Shown here: positions 40,012 to 48,560 of the stretch, piece after piece | How the letters are laid out: each line of letters starts with the position of its first letter | How positions within the stretch are numbered: position 1 is the first letter of the stretch | Source of the DNA: Lachnospiraceae bacterium | Lineage (GTDB): Bacteria > Bacillota > Clostridia > Lachnospirales > Lachnospiraceae | DNA: 64,000 bases | NCBI GenBank assembly: GCA_017624235.1 | Contig: JAGANL010000045.1 | Span: forward strand, 1-64,000 | Direction: 5' to 3' | Notes under the pieces: model-generated | Database searches by the model: none | Told to the model about the DNA's origin: nothing | Seen by the model: only the letters and a program-made list of their open reading frames with translations | Program-made: the position numbers and the translations under genes

Positions 40012-40854
40012 ATGAAGCAGATTATGAGAAAAAAGTGGGGGCTGCTTTTCGCAGGGGCGCTTTGTGCGGCGCTGTTATGGGCAGTCTGCACAGATGGAGG
40101 CGCCGGCTATGCCGGGCCGGAAGTGGGACAGCCCTGTATCTGCTTTCTACAGACACAGGACGACGCGGATTGTATTCTGATCTGGCAGGGCGAGGATGCG
40201 GTTATGATCGATACCGGCGAGGCGGCCGATGCCACAAGTATTCTGGTGTCAATGGAGCAGCTTGGGATTGAGAAATTGGATGCCCTGATTCTTACCCATC
40301 CGGATAAGGATCATATTGGAGGAGCTACGGCTGTGGTACAGGAAATTCCAGTGGAACGGGTGTTTGAACCATATTATGCACTGGAAAATGAACGCCTGGA
40401 TGAGCTGCATGAGTTGTTTGACAGGCTGCAGCTTTCTGTGGAGATTGTGGAGGAGGATTTCAGGATGGAGCTTGACAGTTTTACGCTGACGGTGTATCCT
40501 CCACAGGAAAAGGAATACAAAAAGGATAATAATTATTCGCTTGCGGTGCTTTTCCAGTCAGGAGACAGCTACGCTTTCTTTACCGGAGATGCCATGAAAA
40601 AGAGGCAGAAGGAGCTGTTAGAGCTGAATTTGCCACAGACAGGACTTTTGAAGGTGCCGTATCATGGAAGATATGTAAAGGATGAAGAGGAGCTCATTCG
40701 TAAAATGGCTCCTGAATATGCCGTGATTACCGCGGCAGAAGCCGCCCCGGAAGTGGAGCGCGCATTGGATACGGTGGGATCTGAGGTTTTTTATTCCGGA
40801 AGGGAGAATGTACTGTTTCAGACAGACGGACGGAATTTCAGGCTGGTAGAGTAA
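40012..40854 (+). CDS. secreted metallo-beta-lactamase-fold hydrolase (ComEC-C-terminal-like)
   Basis: A 280-residue protein with an N-terminal signal/anchor helix (KKWGLLFAGALCAALLWAV) and an MBL fold like the C-terminal domain of ComEC. Metal-binding signatures are VMIDTGEAA, THPDKDHIGG (the HxxxDH motif), FFTGDA, and VPYHG. Such stand-alone secreted proteins are common in Clostridia; nuclease or phosphodiesterase activity is likely but unproven. AGGGGA precedes ATG 40012. It sits between the opposing mgtC-type gene and spmB. Confidence 0.88.
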   Translation: MKQIMRKKWGLLFAGALCAALLWAVCTDGGAGYAGPEVGQPCICFLQTQDDADCILIWQGEDAVMIDTGEAADATSILVSMEQLGIEKLDALILTHPDKDHIGGATAVVQEIPVERVFEPYYALENERLDELHELFDRLQLSVEIVEEDFRMELDSFTLTVYPPQEKEYKKDNNYSLAVLFQSGDSYAFFTGDAMKKRQKELLELNLPQTGLLKVPYHGRYVKDEEELIRKMAPEYAVITAAEAAPEVERALDTVGSEVFYSGRENVLFQTDGRNFRLVE

Positions 40855-40921
40855 GGAAGAGAATAAGCGGCCGTGCAGATTCATATAATGGTGATGAGCT
40901 TAACATGCGGGAACAGAGTCT

Positions 40922-41449
40922 ATGGTGAATGTACTCACGAATCTTTCTAACATCATCATTCCTATGATTATCTTTTATATCGTGGCCACCGGAATTGCTG
41001 CAAAGCAGGATATCTACAGTGATTTCATCAAGGGTGCGAAGGACGGCCTGATGACGGTAGTGCAGATCATGCCAACTCTGATTGGTCTGATGGTAGCGGT
41101 TGGAATACTCAGGGCATCCGGCTTTCTGGGCTTTTTGGGAGAGCTGCTCGGCAGGGTGACAGAGCCGCTTGGACTTCCGGCAGATGTGATGCCGCTTATT
41201 TTTGTCAAGCTGTTTTCTTCCTCTGCGGCCACCGGATTGGTATTGGATTTGTTTAAGGAGCACGGGACGGATTCCTATACCGGGCTGTTTGTGTCGATTA
41301 TGATGAGCTGTACGGAAACCGTGTTTTATACAATGAGCGTCTATTATATGGCGGCCAGGGTAACAAAGACCCGCTATACGCTTACAGGAGCGCTTTTTGC
41401 TACGCTTGCAGGCATTGCGGCCAGCGTGATACTGGCAGGAATGATGTAG
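40922..41449 (+). CDS. spmB: spore maturation protein B
   Basis: A 175-residue membrane protein partner of SpmA. It shows the nucleoside-recognition/Gate motif FVKLFSSSAATGLVLDLFKEHG and SIMMSCTETVFYTMSVYYMA. About five helices. The ribosome site before the ATG is weak. The gene is on the same strand as spmA but separated from it by the mgtC-type gene on the other strand and the MBL gene, so coexpression with spmA would need separate promoters. Confidence 0.93.
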   Translation: MVNVLTNLSNIIIPMIIFYIVATGIAAKQDIYSDFIKGAKDGLMTVVQIMPTLIGLMVAVGILRASGFLGFLGELLGRVTEPLGLPADVMPLIFVKLFSSSAATGLVLDLFKEHGTDSYTGLFVSIMMSCTETVFYTMSVYYMAARVTKTRYTLTGALFATLAGIAASVILAGMM

Positions 41450-41503
41450 CGGAATGATACAGAGAGAAAAGGGGTATTTTAAGATACCGGAAGGGATGAA
41501 TAA

Positions 41504-42424
41504 ATGAAAAAGATTACATTAGGAAAAAGTGGTATTCAGGTTCCGGCAGCAGCGGTCGGCTGTATGCGAATGGATGAACTGGGACCGAAGGAGGCCGCAG
41601 AATACATAGAAGGATGTCTAGAGGCAGGTGCCAATTTCTTCGATCATGCGGATATCTATGGCAGCGGCATGTGTGAGGAGATATTCGGTCAGGCATTCCG
41701 TATGCTGGGACAGCCGAGGGAAAATGTTTTTCTGCAGTCCAAATGCGGTATTATACCGGGGAAAATGTACGATCTGTCCAAAGAGCATATCCTACAGTCT
41801 GTGGATGGTATACTGAAAAGACTGGATACGGAGTATCTGGACATGCTTGTGCTGCACAGGCCGGATGCGCTGATGGAGCCGGAGGAGGTTGCGGAGGCAT
41901 TTGACTGCTTAGAGGCAAGCGGCAAGGTTAAATATTTCGGTGTATCAAACCAGAAACCGATGCAGATAGAGCTTTTGAAAAAATGTGTAAAGCAGGAGCT
42001 TTTGGTGAACCAGCTGCAGTTCAGCCTTCCGGTATCGAATATGGTTGCCAATGGTCTGGAGGTTAATATGACCAGTGAGGGCAGTGCGGACCGGGACGGA
42101 AGTGTGCTGGATTACTGTCGTTTACATGACATTACGATTCAGGCATGGTCACCCTTCCAGATGGGAAACTGGAAAGGCCTGTTTTTGGGAAGCAGTGAAT
42201 ATCCGGAGCTAAATCAGCTCATGCATGAGCTGGGTGAGAAATACGATGCAACCGACAACATGATTGCAACGGCCTGGATCATGCGGCATCCGGCCAATAT
42301 GCAGATGATTGCAGGTACGATGCACTTAAAGCGACTGCAGGAAATTGCAAGAGCCACAGAGCTTGAAATTACAAGGGAAGAATGGTATCAGCTGTATCTT
42401 GCGGCAGGGCATATCCTGCCGTAA
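41504..42424 (+). CDS. aldo/keto reductase (YdhF-like)
   Basis: A 306-residue AKR. It carries ITLGKSGIQVPAAAVGCMRM, the Asp/Tyr of the tetrad in FFDHADIYGSG, Lys in FLQSKCGI, and His in LVLHRPDALMEP, a pattern close to E. coli YdhF. VKYFGVSNQKPMQ is the AKR signature. Substrate unknown. It is preceded by AAGGGATG and ends 7 bases before the convergent response-regulator gene. Confidence 0.92.
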   Translation: MKKITLGKSGIQVPAAAVGCMRMDELGPKEAAEYIEGCLEAGANFFDHADIYGSGMCEEIFGQAFRMLGQPRENVFLQSKCGIIPGKMYDLSKEHILQSVDGILKRLDTEYLDMLVLHRPDALMEPEEVAEAFDCLEASGKVKYFGVSNQKPMQIELLKKCVKQELLVNQLQFSLPVSNMVANGLEVNMTSEGSADRDGSVLDYCRLHDITIQAWSPFQMGNWKGLFLGSSEYPELNQLMHELGEKYDATDNMIATAWIMRHPANMQMIAGTMHLKRLQEIARATELEITREEWYQLYLAAGHILP

Positions 42425-42431
42425 GCGCAGG

Positions 42432-43139
42432 TCAGCAGGAGGTGTCATCCTCCAGCATACGGTAGCCGATACCGATCTCGGTCATGATGTAGACCGGTTC
42501 GCCCGGATTTTCTTCCATTTTCCGGCGGATATTTGCCATATTGACGCGTAGGATACGATTGTTCGTATCCGTATAGGGGCCCCAGATTTCGGACATAATT
42601 GCATCGTAGGTCATAACCTTGCCGGAATTGCGGGCGAGCAGAGCTACAATCTTAAATTCCACCTGTGTCAGGTGGATTTCTTTTCCCCGAAGCGTGACCA
42701 GATGGCGTTCAAAGTCGATGGTCAGGTCACCGGCATGATAGGGACGGTTATAAAGCGCTGAAGTAGTATTTAAGCGGTTGCTGTGACGCAGCGCCGTGCG
42801 CATTCTGGCAAACAGCTCTCTGGAACCGAAGGGTTTGACGATATAGTCATCGGCTCCGGTGTCCAGCGCCAGTACCTTATCCTTTTCCTGTGTTCTGGCT
42901 GAGATAACGATAATCGGGGTGCTGGACCATTCCCGTACCTTTTTGATCAGCTGTATGCCGTCCAGATCAGGCAGACCCAGATCTAACAGGACAATATCCG
43001 GCTGGATGGAGGTAAACAGGGAAAGACCTTCCGTACCGCTGTATGCAGTGACGGTTTTATAGTCCTGTGCAGAAAGGGTCGTGGAAATAAAATCGCAGAT
43101 ATTCTTTTCGTCTTCTATAATCAGGGCAGTCAGTTTCAT
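42432..43139 (-). CDS. KdpE-like OmpR-family response regulator
   Basis: A 235-residue regulator with REC domain (IIEDEKNICDFIST; phospho-acceptor Asp in DIVLLDLGLPDLDG; Lys in YIVKPFGSRELFARM) and winged-helix DNA-binding domain (HLTQVEFKIVALLARNSGKVMTYDAIMSEIWG, RVNMANIRRKME). The whole is nearest KdpE. It overlaps the histidine-kinase stop by 4 bases. No kdpFABC is near; the divergent neighbour is an NhaD/ArsB-type permease, the best candidate target. Confidence 0.92.
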   Translation of the reverse strand: MKLTALIIEDEKNICDFISTTLSAQDYKTVTAYSGTEGLSLFTSIQPDIVLLDLGLPDLDGIQLIKKVREWSSTPIIVISARTQEKDKVLALDTGADDYIVKPFGSRELFARMRTALRHSNRLNTTSALYNRPYHAGDLTIDFERHLVTLRGKEIHLTQVEFKIVALLARNSGKVMTYDAIMSEIWGPYTDTNNRILRVNMANIRRKMEENPGEPVYIMTEIGIGYRMLEDDTSC

Positions 43140-44215
43140 GTGCTGTGTTCCTCCTCTTTTGGCAGAGTAAAATAAAATTCGGCGCCATCCGTGTGGTTTA
43201 TGGCCTCAATGGTGCCCTTGTGTGCCGTAATAATGGTTTTGCAGATGGAAAGTCCGATTCCCATGCCACGGTGTCCGTCACTTTGGTCGCTGCTGTAGGA
43301 GGTGCCGTCAAATATGGTTTCCAGTTTAGCCTCCGGAATACCGTTCCCGTAGTCACGGACACGGAAAATGACACAATTGTCAGAATCTTCAATATGGCAT
43401 TCGATTGGTCTGCTGCCGCCGCCATGGATGGCAGCATTTTCGACCAGATTGATAATGACCTGTTCGATTAAAATGGCATCCATCGGAACCATCAGAAAAT
43501 TCTCAGGTACACGTACGTTGATTTTTAAATCAGGCAGACGTTTGCGGACTCTGCTGACCGCCTCGGACAGTACCTCCTCCACGGGTTCTGAGGAGGTGGT
43601 GATGGAAGTGCCTTCGCTGCCGATACGTGTGACGGAGAGCAGATTTTCCACCATATGCAGCAGCCAGTTGGAATCCTCGTTGATGTGGGAAACCAGATCA
43701 CGTCTGCTGTCTGCGTCCAGAGAATCTTCGTTTTCCAGATAGGAATAGCTGGCGCCGATAATGCTGGTCAGCGGCGTGCGCAGATCGTGGGATATGGCGC
43801 GCAGCAGATTAGCGCGCATTTTTTCCTTTTCAGCTGCAGCCAGAGCAACCTCACGTTCCTTCAGAATCTGCCCCTGCCGTTTGATGCTTTTGACCGCTGC
43901 GCTGGAGATGGACAGAATCGTGAACATGAACAGGAAAGAGACCGGATAGCCGGATAAGGTAAAATTCAGTTCCCGGAAGGGATAGGTAAACAGGTAATTG
44001 ATACAGATGACAGCAATGGTCGCTGCAAAGATCCAGTAGAAGTACCCTTCTGTAAACCATACGATCAGAATGAGCATCAATATGTATATGAGAGCGATGT
44101 TGCCGGTATTAAACGACTGATAGGAAAACAGCAGAAAGGAAATGGCGGTTCCCGCTGTCATAAGAAGCAGCGTAAGCAGCGTATATTTTATATGAATTTT
44201 CATTTTTTTCTGCAT
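43136..44215 (-). CDS. KdpD-like histidine kinase lacking the N-terminal KdpD/Usp domains
   Basis: A 359-residue kinase with four membrane helices of the DUF4118 type (about residues 13-100), a coiled linker, HisKA with the phospho-His in ISHDLRTPLTSIIGAS, and HATPase (NLVENAAIHGG, DYGNGIPEA, GHRGMGIGLSICKTI). It corresponds to the C-terminal half of full-length KdpD (about 890 residues); the K+-sensing N-terminal cytosolic domains are absent. ATG 44215 follows AGGGGC; an in-frame extension upstream has no family support. Confidence 0.9.
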   Translation of the reverse strand: MQKKMKIHIKYTLLTLLLMTAGTAISFLLFSYQSFNTGNIALIYILMLILIVWFTEGYFYWIFAATIAVICINYLFTYPFRELNFTLSGYPVSFLFMFTILSISSAAVKSIKRQGQILKEREVALAAAEKEKMRANLLRAISHDLRTPLTSIIGASYSYLENEDSLDADSRRDLVSHINEDSNWLLHMVENLLSVTRIGSEGTSITTSSEPVEEVLSEAVSRVRKRLPDLKINVRVPENFLMVPMDAILIEQVIINLVENAAIHGGGSRPIECHIEDSDNCVIFRVRDYGNGIPEAKLETIFDGTSYSSDQSDGHRGMGIGLSICKTIITAHKGTIEAINHTDGAEFYFTLPKEEEHST

Positions 44216-44351
44216 GGTTCTTGCCCCTGTGATATAATATAAATGGTGCTGTTGTGTCATTATAACGTATTTTGATAAAGGAGAACAGAGGAAGCACGCT
44301 AAAAAAATGTTAAGAAATCGCAGGTGTCCCGCAGATGTTACGATTTTGCGC

Positions 44352-44381
44352 TTGACGGTATATCCCTGTTTGTAGTAAAAT
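44352..44381 (+). promoter_or_regulatory. promoter of the NhaD/ArsB-type permease gene
   Basis: TTGACG (44352-44357) and TAAAAT (44376-44381) are 18 bases apart, 57 bases before the ATG. Confidence 0.6.
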
Positions 44382-44438
44382 TCAGCGTTGAGATAAAAGT
44401 GTTTTATTACAAATGTGATATAGGAGGAGAAAGTAACT

Positions 44439-45794
44439 ATGATGGCACAAGTATTAGCCGCTGTGATCTTTGTCGCAATGTTCTTACTGATCGTTTCCGA
44501 CAAGATCGAGAGGCACATTGTTACACTGGTATGCGGACTGCTCACTCTTGTTTTGGTATTCGGAGTGGCCATGCAGAGTATGCCGGCTGTGATTGAAACA
44601 TTAAATGTAAAAAGTATCTTTACTCTGCAGTTCTGGTATGCTGCAGGCAGTGCAGAGGAATCGACGTCCGGTATTAACTGGGCGACCATCATCTTCATTC
44701 TCGGAATGATGATCATGGTAGAAGGCATGGCAAAGGCAGGCTTCTTCCGCTGGCTGTGCATGAAGCTGGCAAAGGCTGTCAACTATAAGCCGATTCCGCT
44801 GTTTGTTACCTTTATGATCATGTCAGCAATTCTGGCTATGTTCATCGACAGTATTACCGTAATCCTGTTTTTGGCAGCCGTTACGGTGGAGCTGGCAAAG
44901 CTGCTGAAGATCGATCCGGTTCCGATGATCCTGTCAGAAATCTTCTGTGCGAACCTAGGCGGCTCGGCAACCATGTGCGGTGATCCGCCAAATATCATCA
45001 TCGGTACTTCCCTCGGATATTCCTTCGGAGATTTCCTGACCAATACGGGTCTGATGGCAGGTGTCAGCCTGATTCTCATTATTGTGTACTTCTATCTGGT
45101 ATACCGCAAGGAACTGATTTCGGAAAATGCCATGACAGTGGATGCCTCCACGATGCCGGATCCGAAGGAAGCGATTACGGATAAGAAGGAGTTCATCATC
45201 AGCAGCATTATTTTCGCATGTGCGGTCGTTATGCTCGTAACGCATGCACAGACTGGACTTACGGTAGCATTTATCGGAGCAGTCGTTGCAATCGTAACCC
45301 TTCTTACTGCAGGAAAGTATGCAGTAGAGTTATTGAAAAAAGTAGATTATAAGACAGTTCTTTTCTTTATCGGTCTGTTTGTCGTAGTAGGCGGACTGGA
45401 GCAGACAGGAATCCTGGAGATTATTGCGGGCTTTATTGGAAAAGTCAGTGGCGGCAACACCATATTGATGTTAGCTATCATCATCTGGGTATCTGCGATT
45501 GCCAGCGCCTTTGTAGATAATATTCCGTTTGCGGCAACTATGATTCCGGTCATCAAGAGCCTTGCGATGACACAGGGTGTAGATCTTGAGACACTGGCAT
45601 GGACTTTATCCATGGGAACGGACATCGGTGGAAGTGCTACTCCGATCGGTGCATCTGCCAATGTAGTAGGTACCTCCGTAGCAGCAAAGAACGGATACAT
45701 AATCGGATGGGGAAAATATTGTAAGACAGCAGCTCCGGCAACTATTATCGTAGTTGCAGTATCTATGGTTATCATTTTCGTAAGATATTGTTAA
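44439..45794 (+). CDS. SLC13/ArsB/NhaD family permease, probable Na+/H+ antiporter-like
   Basis: A 451-residue membrane protein of the ion transporter (IT) superfamily. The two re-entrant motifs are visible: GGSATMCGDPPNIIIGTSLG in the first half and TDIGGSATPIGASANVVGTS in the second, with IDSITVILFLAAVTVEL and FVDNIPFAATMIPVI as the matching D-(N/S)-x-P helices. This pattern fits NhaD/ArsB-type permeases. Substrate is not decided; a cation or arsenite/anion role remains possible. GGAGGAG precedes the ATG. A kinase-like gene and another antiporter follow at short distance. Confidence 0.88.
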   Translation: MMAQVLAAVIFVAMFLLIVSDKIERHIVTLVCGLLTLVLVFGVAMQSMPAVIETLNVKSIFTLQFWYAAGSAEESTSGINWATIIFILGMMIMVEGMAKAGFFRWLCMKLAKAVNYKPIPLFVTFMIMSAILAMFIDSITVILFLAAVTVELAKLLKIDPVPMILSEIFCANLGGSATMCGDPPNIIIGTSLGYSFGDFLTNTGLMAGVSLILIIVYFYLVYRKELISENAMTVDASTMPDPKEAITDKKEFIISSIIFACAVVMLVTHAQTGLTVAFIGAVVAIVTLLTAGKYAVELLKKVDYKTVLFFIGLFVVVGGLEQTGILEIIAGFIGKVSGGNTILMLAIIIWVSAIASAFVDNIPFAATMIPVIKSLAMTQGVDLETLAWTLSMGTDIGGSATPIGASANVVGTSVAAKNGYIIGWGKYCKTAAPATIIVVAVSMVIIFVRYC

Positions 45795-45809
45795 GGAGGT
45801 TTCATTACA

Positions 45810-46400
45810 ATGGGAAAACAGGTTATTATTTCGATTGGCCGTGAGTTCGGAAGCGGCGGTCATGAGATCGGTGAAAAGCTGGCCGAGAGACTGGGCTTTA
45901 AGTTCTATGACAGAAAGATGCTCGATGAGCTGGCAGAGACCAAGAACATCTCAATCGAATATCTGGAAAAGTACGATGAGAAGCCGAAAAGATGGTTTGG
46001 CTCCAGAACAGTCGGTGCGCATACGAATTCTATGGAAGAAATTGTGGCAGAGATGCAGTTTGAATATATCCAGGAGAAGGCTGACTCCGGCGAGTCCTTT
46101 GTAATCGTAGGACGCTGCTCCGAGGCGGTATTAAAGGGCCATGAGGGTCTGATTTCCATCTTCATTCTGGGTAACAGACAGGAGAAGCTGGAGCGTGTTA
46201 AGGAACGTTACCAGTTAGGAGATCAGGAGGCGCTTGCCAAGATGAAGCGTCATGACTATAAGAGAAAGCAGTACCACAACAGACATGCGGACGGCAAGTG
46301 GGGCGATTCCAGAACCTACGATCTGTGTATCAACAGCAGCCATCTCGGAGTGGAAAAGACCGTTGATATCTTACAGAAGTATGTGGAAGAAAGAATGTAA
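45810..46400 (+). CDS. cytidylate kinase-like protein
   Basis: A 196-residue P-loop protein of the cytidylate-kinase-like (AAA_26) family. It begins IISIGREFGSGGHEIGEKLAERL, a variant P-loop with GSGGHEI in place of the classical GSGKST, and continues with FYDRKMLDELAE, VIVGRCSEAVL and RVKERYQ. It lacks some features of true CMP kinase. AAGGAGG precedes the ATG and it starts 15 bases after the permease, 38 bases before the next antiporter, so it is embedded in a transporter operon. Its substrate is unknown. Confidence 0.85.
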   Translation: MGKQVIISIGREFGSGGHEIGEKLAERLGFKFYDRKMLDELAETKNISIEYLEKYDEKPKRWFGSRTVGAHTNSMEEIVAEMQFEYIQEKADSGESFVIVGRCSEAVLKGHEGLISIFILGNRQEKLERVKERYQLGDQEALAKMKRHDYKRKQYHNRHADGKWGDSRTYDLCINSSHLGVEKTVDILQKYVEERM

Positions 46401-46438
46401 TATACGGCAATAAAATAAAGAGAATCAGGAGGAGTTCT

Positions 46439-48028
46439 ATGGAGCTGATGCTGTTGCTGTGTGCAGGTGTGATCTTATCGTGTATGGCGGCCAACCGGTT
46501 TTCCAATAAATTCGGAATGCCGGCCCTGCTGCTGTTCATGGCACTCGGTATGCTGTTTGGCTCTGACGGGCTCCTTCGGATATCCTTTGACAATTACAAA
46601 GTGACAGAACGTATCTGTGCAGTAGCGCTTACTTTTATTATGTTTTACGGCGGTTTCTGTACAAAATGGGAGATGGCAAAGCCGGTGGCCGGAAAGGCGG
46701 TTGTGCTTACTACGGCAGGAACAATCCTGACTGCTCTCCTGACAGGTGCGTTCTGTCATTTTGTACTTCGGATGAACTGGGCGGAAGGCTTTCTGGTCGG
46801 AGCGGTCATCAGCTCTACAGATGCCGCATCAGTCTTTTCCATCCTGCGTTCCAAAAATCTGGATTTAAAGAATGGCACCTCTTCGTTGCTGGAGGTGGAG
46901 AGCGGCAGCAATGACCCCATTGCTTTTATGTTGACGATGATTGCCATGATGCTTTTAAAGGGGCAGGAGCTGCAGGCGGTAGGATATATGGTATTCAGCC
47001 AGATTGCATTTGGTATTCTGACAGGTATTGCTGTGGCGGTGCTTGGCATCTTTGCTTTTCGGAAATTTGCTTCCTTTACGGATGGTGTGGAAAATATCTT
47101 TGTCATTGCGCTGGTACTGCTTGCCTATGCTCTTCCGACGCTGGTAAACGGGAACGGATACCTGAGCGTCTATCTCATGGGTATTGTGTTGGGCAATAGT
47201 AAGATTCGCAATAAAATCGTGCTGGTGCACTTTTTTGATGGCATCAACGGTCTGGCACAGATCGTCATCTTCTTCCTGCTGGGCCTTCTGTCTTTCCCGC
47301 ACAGGATACCGCAGATTTTCTTTCCGACGTTGTTGATTGCTCTTTTTCTGACCTTCGTGGCACGGCCGGCGGCGGTTTTTGCACTCCTGCGCCCGTTCGG
47401 ATGCAGCAGGCGGCAGTGTCTGGTGGTAAGTATGGCAGGATTGAGAGGAGCGGCATCCATTGTGTTTGCGATTATGGTGATTGCGGATGGCGTGGCGGTG
47501 CAATATGATCTGTTCCATACCGTCTTTCTGATTTCGCTGCTTTCTGTGGCATGTCAGGGATCGCTTCTGCCATGGGTGGCCAGAAAGCTTGATATGGTAG
47601 AGCCTGAATCGGATGTGCGTAAGACCTTCAATGACTATCAGGAGGAAGCGTCCTTAACGCTCATGCGCCTGTTTGTGCCCAGGGGTCATCACTGGGAGAA
47701 CCGTACCATCGGGGAGGTCAGTCTGCCTGCGGACTCGCTGGCGCTTATGATCAAGAGAGAGGGAGAAACCCTGATTCCGAGGGGTGATACGAAGATTCTG
47801 GCGAATGACAGTATCATATTAAGTGTACCTGTATACCGGGGCGATAACAATGAGGAGCTGGAGGAGATCAGGCTGGATAAGCACCATGGCTGGTGCAATC
47901 ACTGTATTGAGGAGCTGGCTCTGCCGGAAAATATCCTGATTGCCATGATTAAGCGGGGCGATGAGAATATCATTCCGAGAGGTAAAACGGTACTCAGAGA
48001 GAACGATGTGGTCGTGCTGTACCACTAA
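46439..48028 (+). CDS. CPA1 K+/H+ or Na+/H+ antiporter (NhaP2/CvrA-like) with C-terminal TrkA-C domains
   Basis: A 529-residue antiporter with 12-13 helices of the CPA1 type (AVISSTDAASVFSILRS and EVESGSNDPIAFML carry the conserved acidic residues) and a cytosolic C-terminus with two RCK-C/TrkA-C-like repeats: each has NRTIGEVSLPADSLALMIKREGETLIPRGDTKI-type sequence read in parts (LALMIKREGETLIPRG; ILIAMIKRGDENIIPRG). In other Firmicutes such domains can bind cyclic di-AMP. AGGAGGAG precedes the ATG. Confidence 0.92.
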   Translation: MELMLLLCAGVILSCMAANRFSNKFGMPALLLFMALGMLFGSDGLLRISFDNYKVTERICAVALTFIMFYGGFCTKWEMAKPVAGKAVVLTTAGTILTALLTGAFCHFVLRMNWAEGFLVGAVISSTDAASVFSILRSKNLDLKNGTSSLLEVESGSNDPIAFMLTMIAMMLLKGQELQAVGYMVFSQIAFGILTGIAVAVLGIFAFRKFASFTDGVENIFVIALVLLAYALPTLVNGNGYLSVYLMGIVLGNSKIRNKIVLVHFFDGINGLAQIVIFFLLGLLSFPHRIPQIFFPTLLIALFLTFVARPAAVFALLRPFGCSRRQCLVVSMAGLRGAASIVFAIMVIADGVAVQYDLFHTVFLISLLSVACQGSLLPWVARKLDMVEPESDVRKTFNDYQEEASLTLMRLFVPRGHHWENRTIGEVSLPADSLALMIKREGETLIPRGDTKILANDSIILSVPVYRGDNNEELEEIRLDKHHGWCNHCIEELALPENILIAMIKRGDENIIPRGKTVLRENDVVVLYH

Positions 48029-48053
48029 AAGCAAAGGAAGTAGGAAGTGGAAC

Positions 48054-48512
48054 TTGAATAATACAACGATAATCCTTCTGGCAGCAGTGGCAATCCTGCT
48101 GTCTGTCCTGTTTCTGTATGCGGTATTTCGGTTTTCCAGACGGTTTCTGAAATCCTGCCGCAGCGGAAGCATGGATGAGCTGGAGGGGCATGAATTTGAA
48201 TATTACTGTGCGGATCTTCTGCGGGATCATGGCTTTTTAGAAGTAGAGGTCACGAGAGGCAGCGGAGATTACGGGATTGATATACTGGCGGAAAAGGATG
48301 GTGTCACTTATGCCATCCAGTGTAAATGTTATAATGCTCCTGTCGGAGTCTCCTCGGTGCAGGAGGCATATGCGGGCAGGGACTATTATGACCGGATGGT
48401 CGGTGCAGTTATGACCAATCAGTATTTTACGGAGCCGGCGGTAAGGATGGCAAAAAAGCTGGGTATTCTGCTCTGGGACAGGGGATATCTGGAAGAAATG
48501 CTGGAAGAGTAA
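48054..48512 (+). CDS. membrane-anchored Mrr-like restriction endonuclease-fold protein
   Basis: A 152-residue protein with one N-terminal membrane helix (TIILLAAVAILLSVLFLYAVF) and an Mrr_cat-like PD-(D/E)XK domain. Motifs are HEFEYYCADLLRDHGF, the catalytic Asp in GSGDYGIDILA and Q-x-K in YAIQCKCYNAPVG, then AGRDYYD and GAVMTNQYFT. Proteins of this kind with membrane anchors are widespread and their substrate is unknown. TTG 48054 with AGGAAGTGG is taken as start; ATG 48006, which would overlap the antiporter gene, is the alternative. Confidence 0.82.
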   Translation: MNNTTIILLAAVAILLSVLFLYAVFRFSRRFLKSCRSGSMDELEGHEFEYYCADLLRDHGFLEVEVTRGSGDYGIDILAEKDGVTYAIQCKCYNAPVGVSSVQEAYAGRDYYDRMVGAVMTNQYFTEPAVRMAKKLGILLWDRGYLEEMLEE

Positions 48513-48560
48513 GCGATAAAAGGGATAGGGAAAAGAAAAAGGATAAAGAGGGATAAGAAG

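Noticed and set aside
44216-44782. A 189-residue N-terminal extension of the KdpD-like kinase
   Set aside because: It runs antisense into the permease gene and through the intergenic region; ATG 44215 with a ribosome site begins the DUF4118 domain directly.
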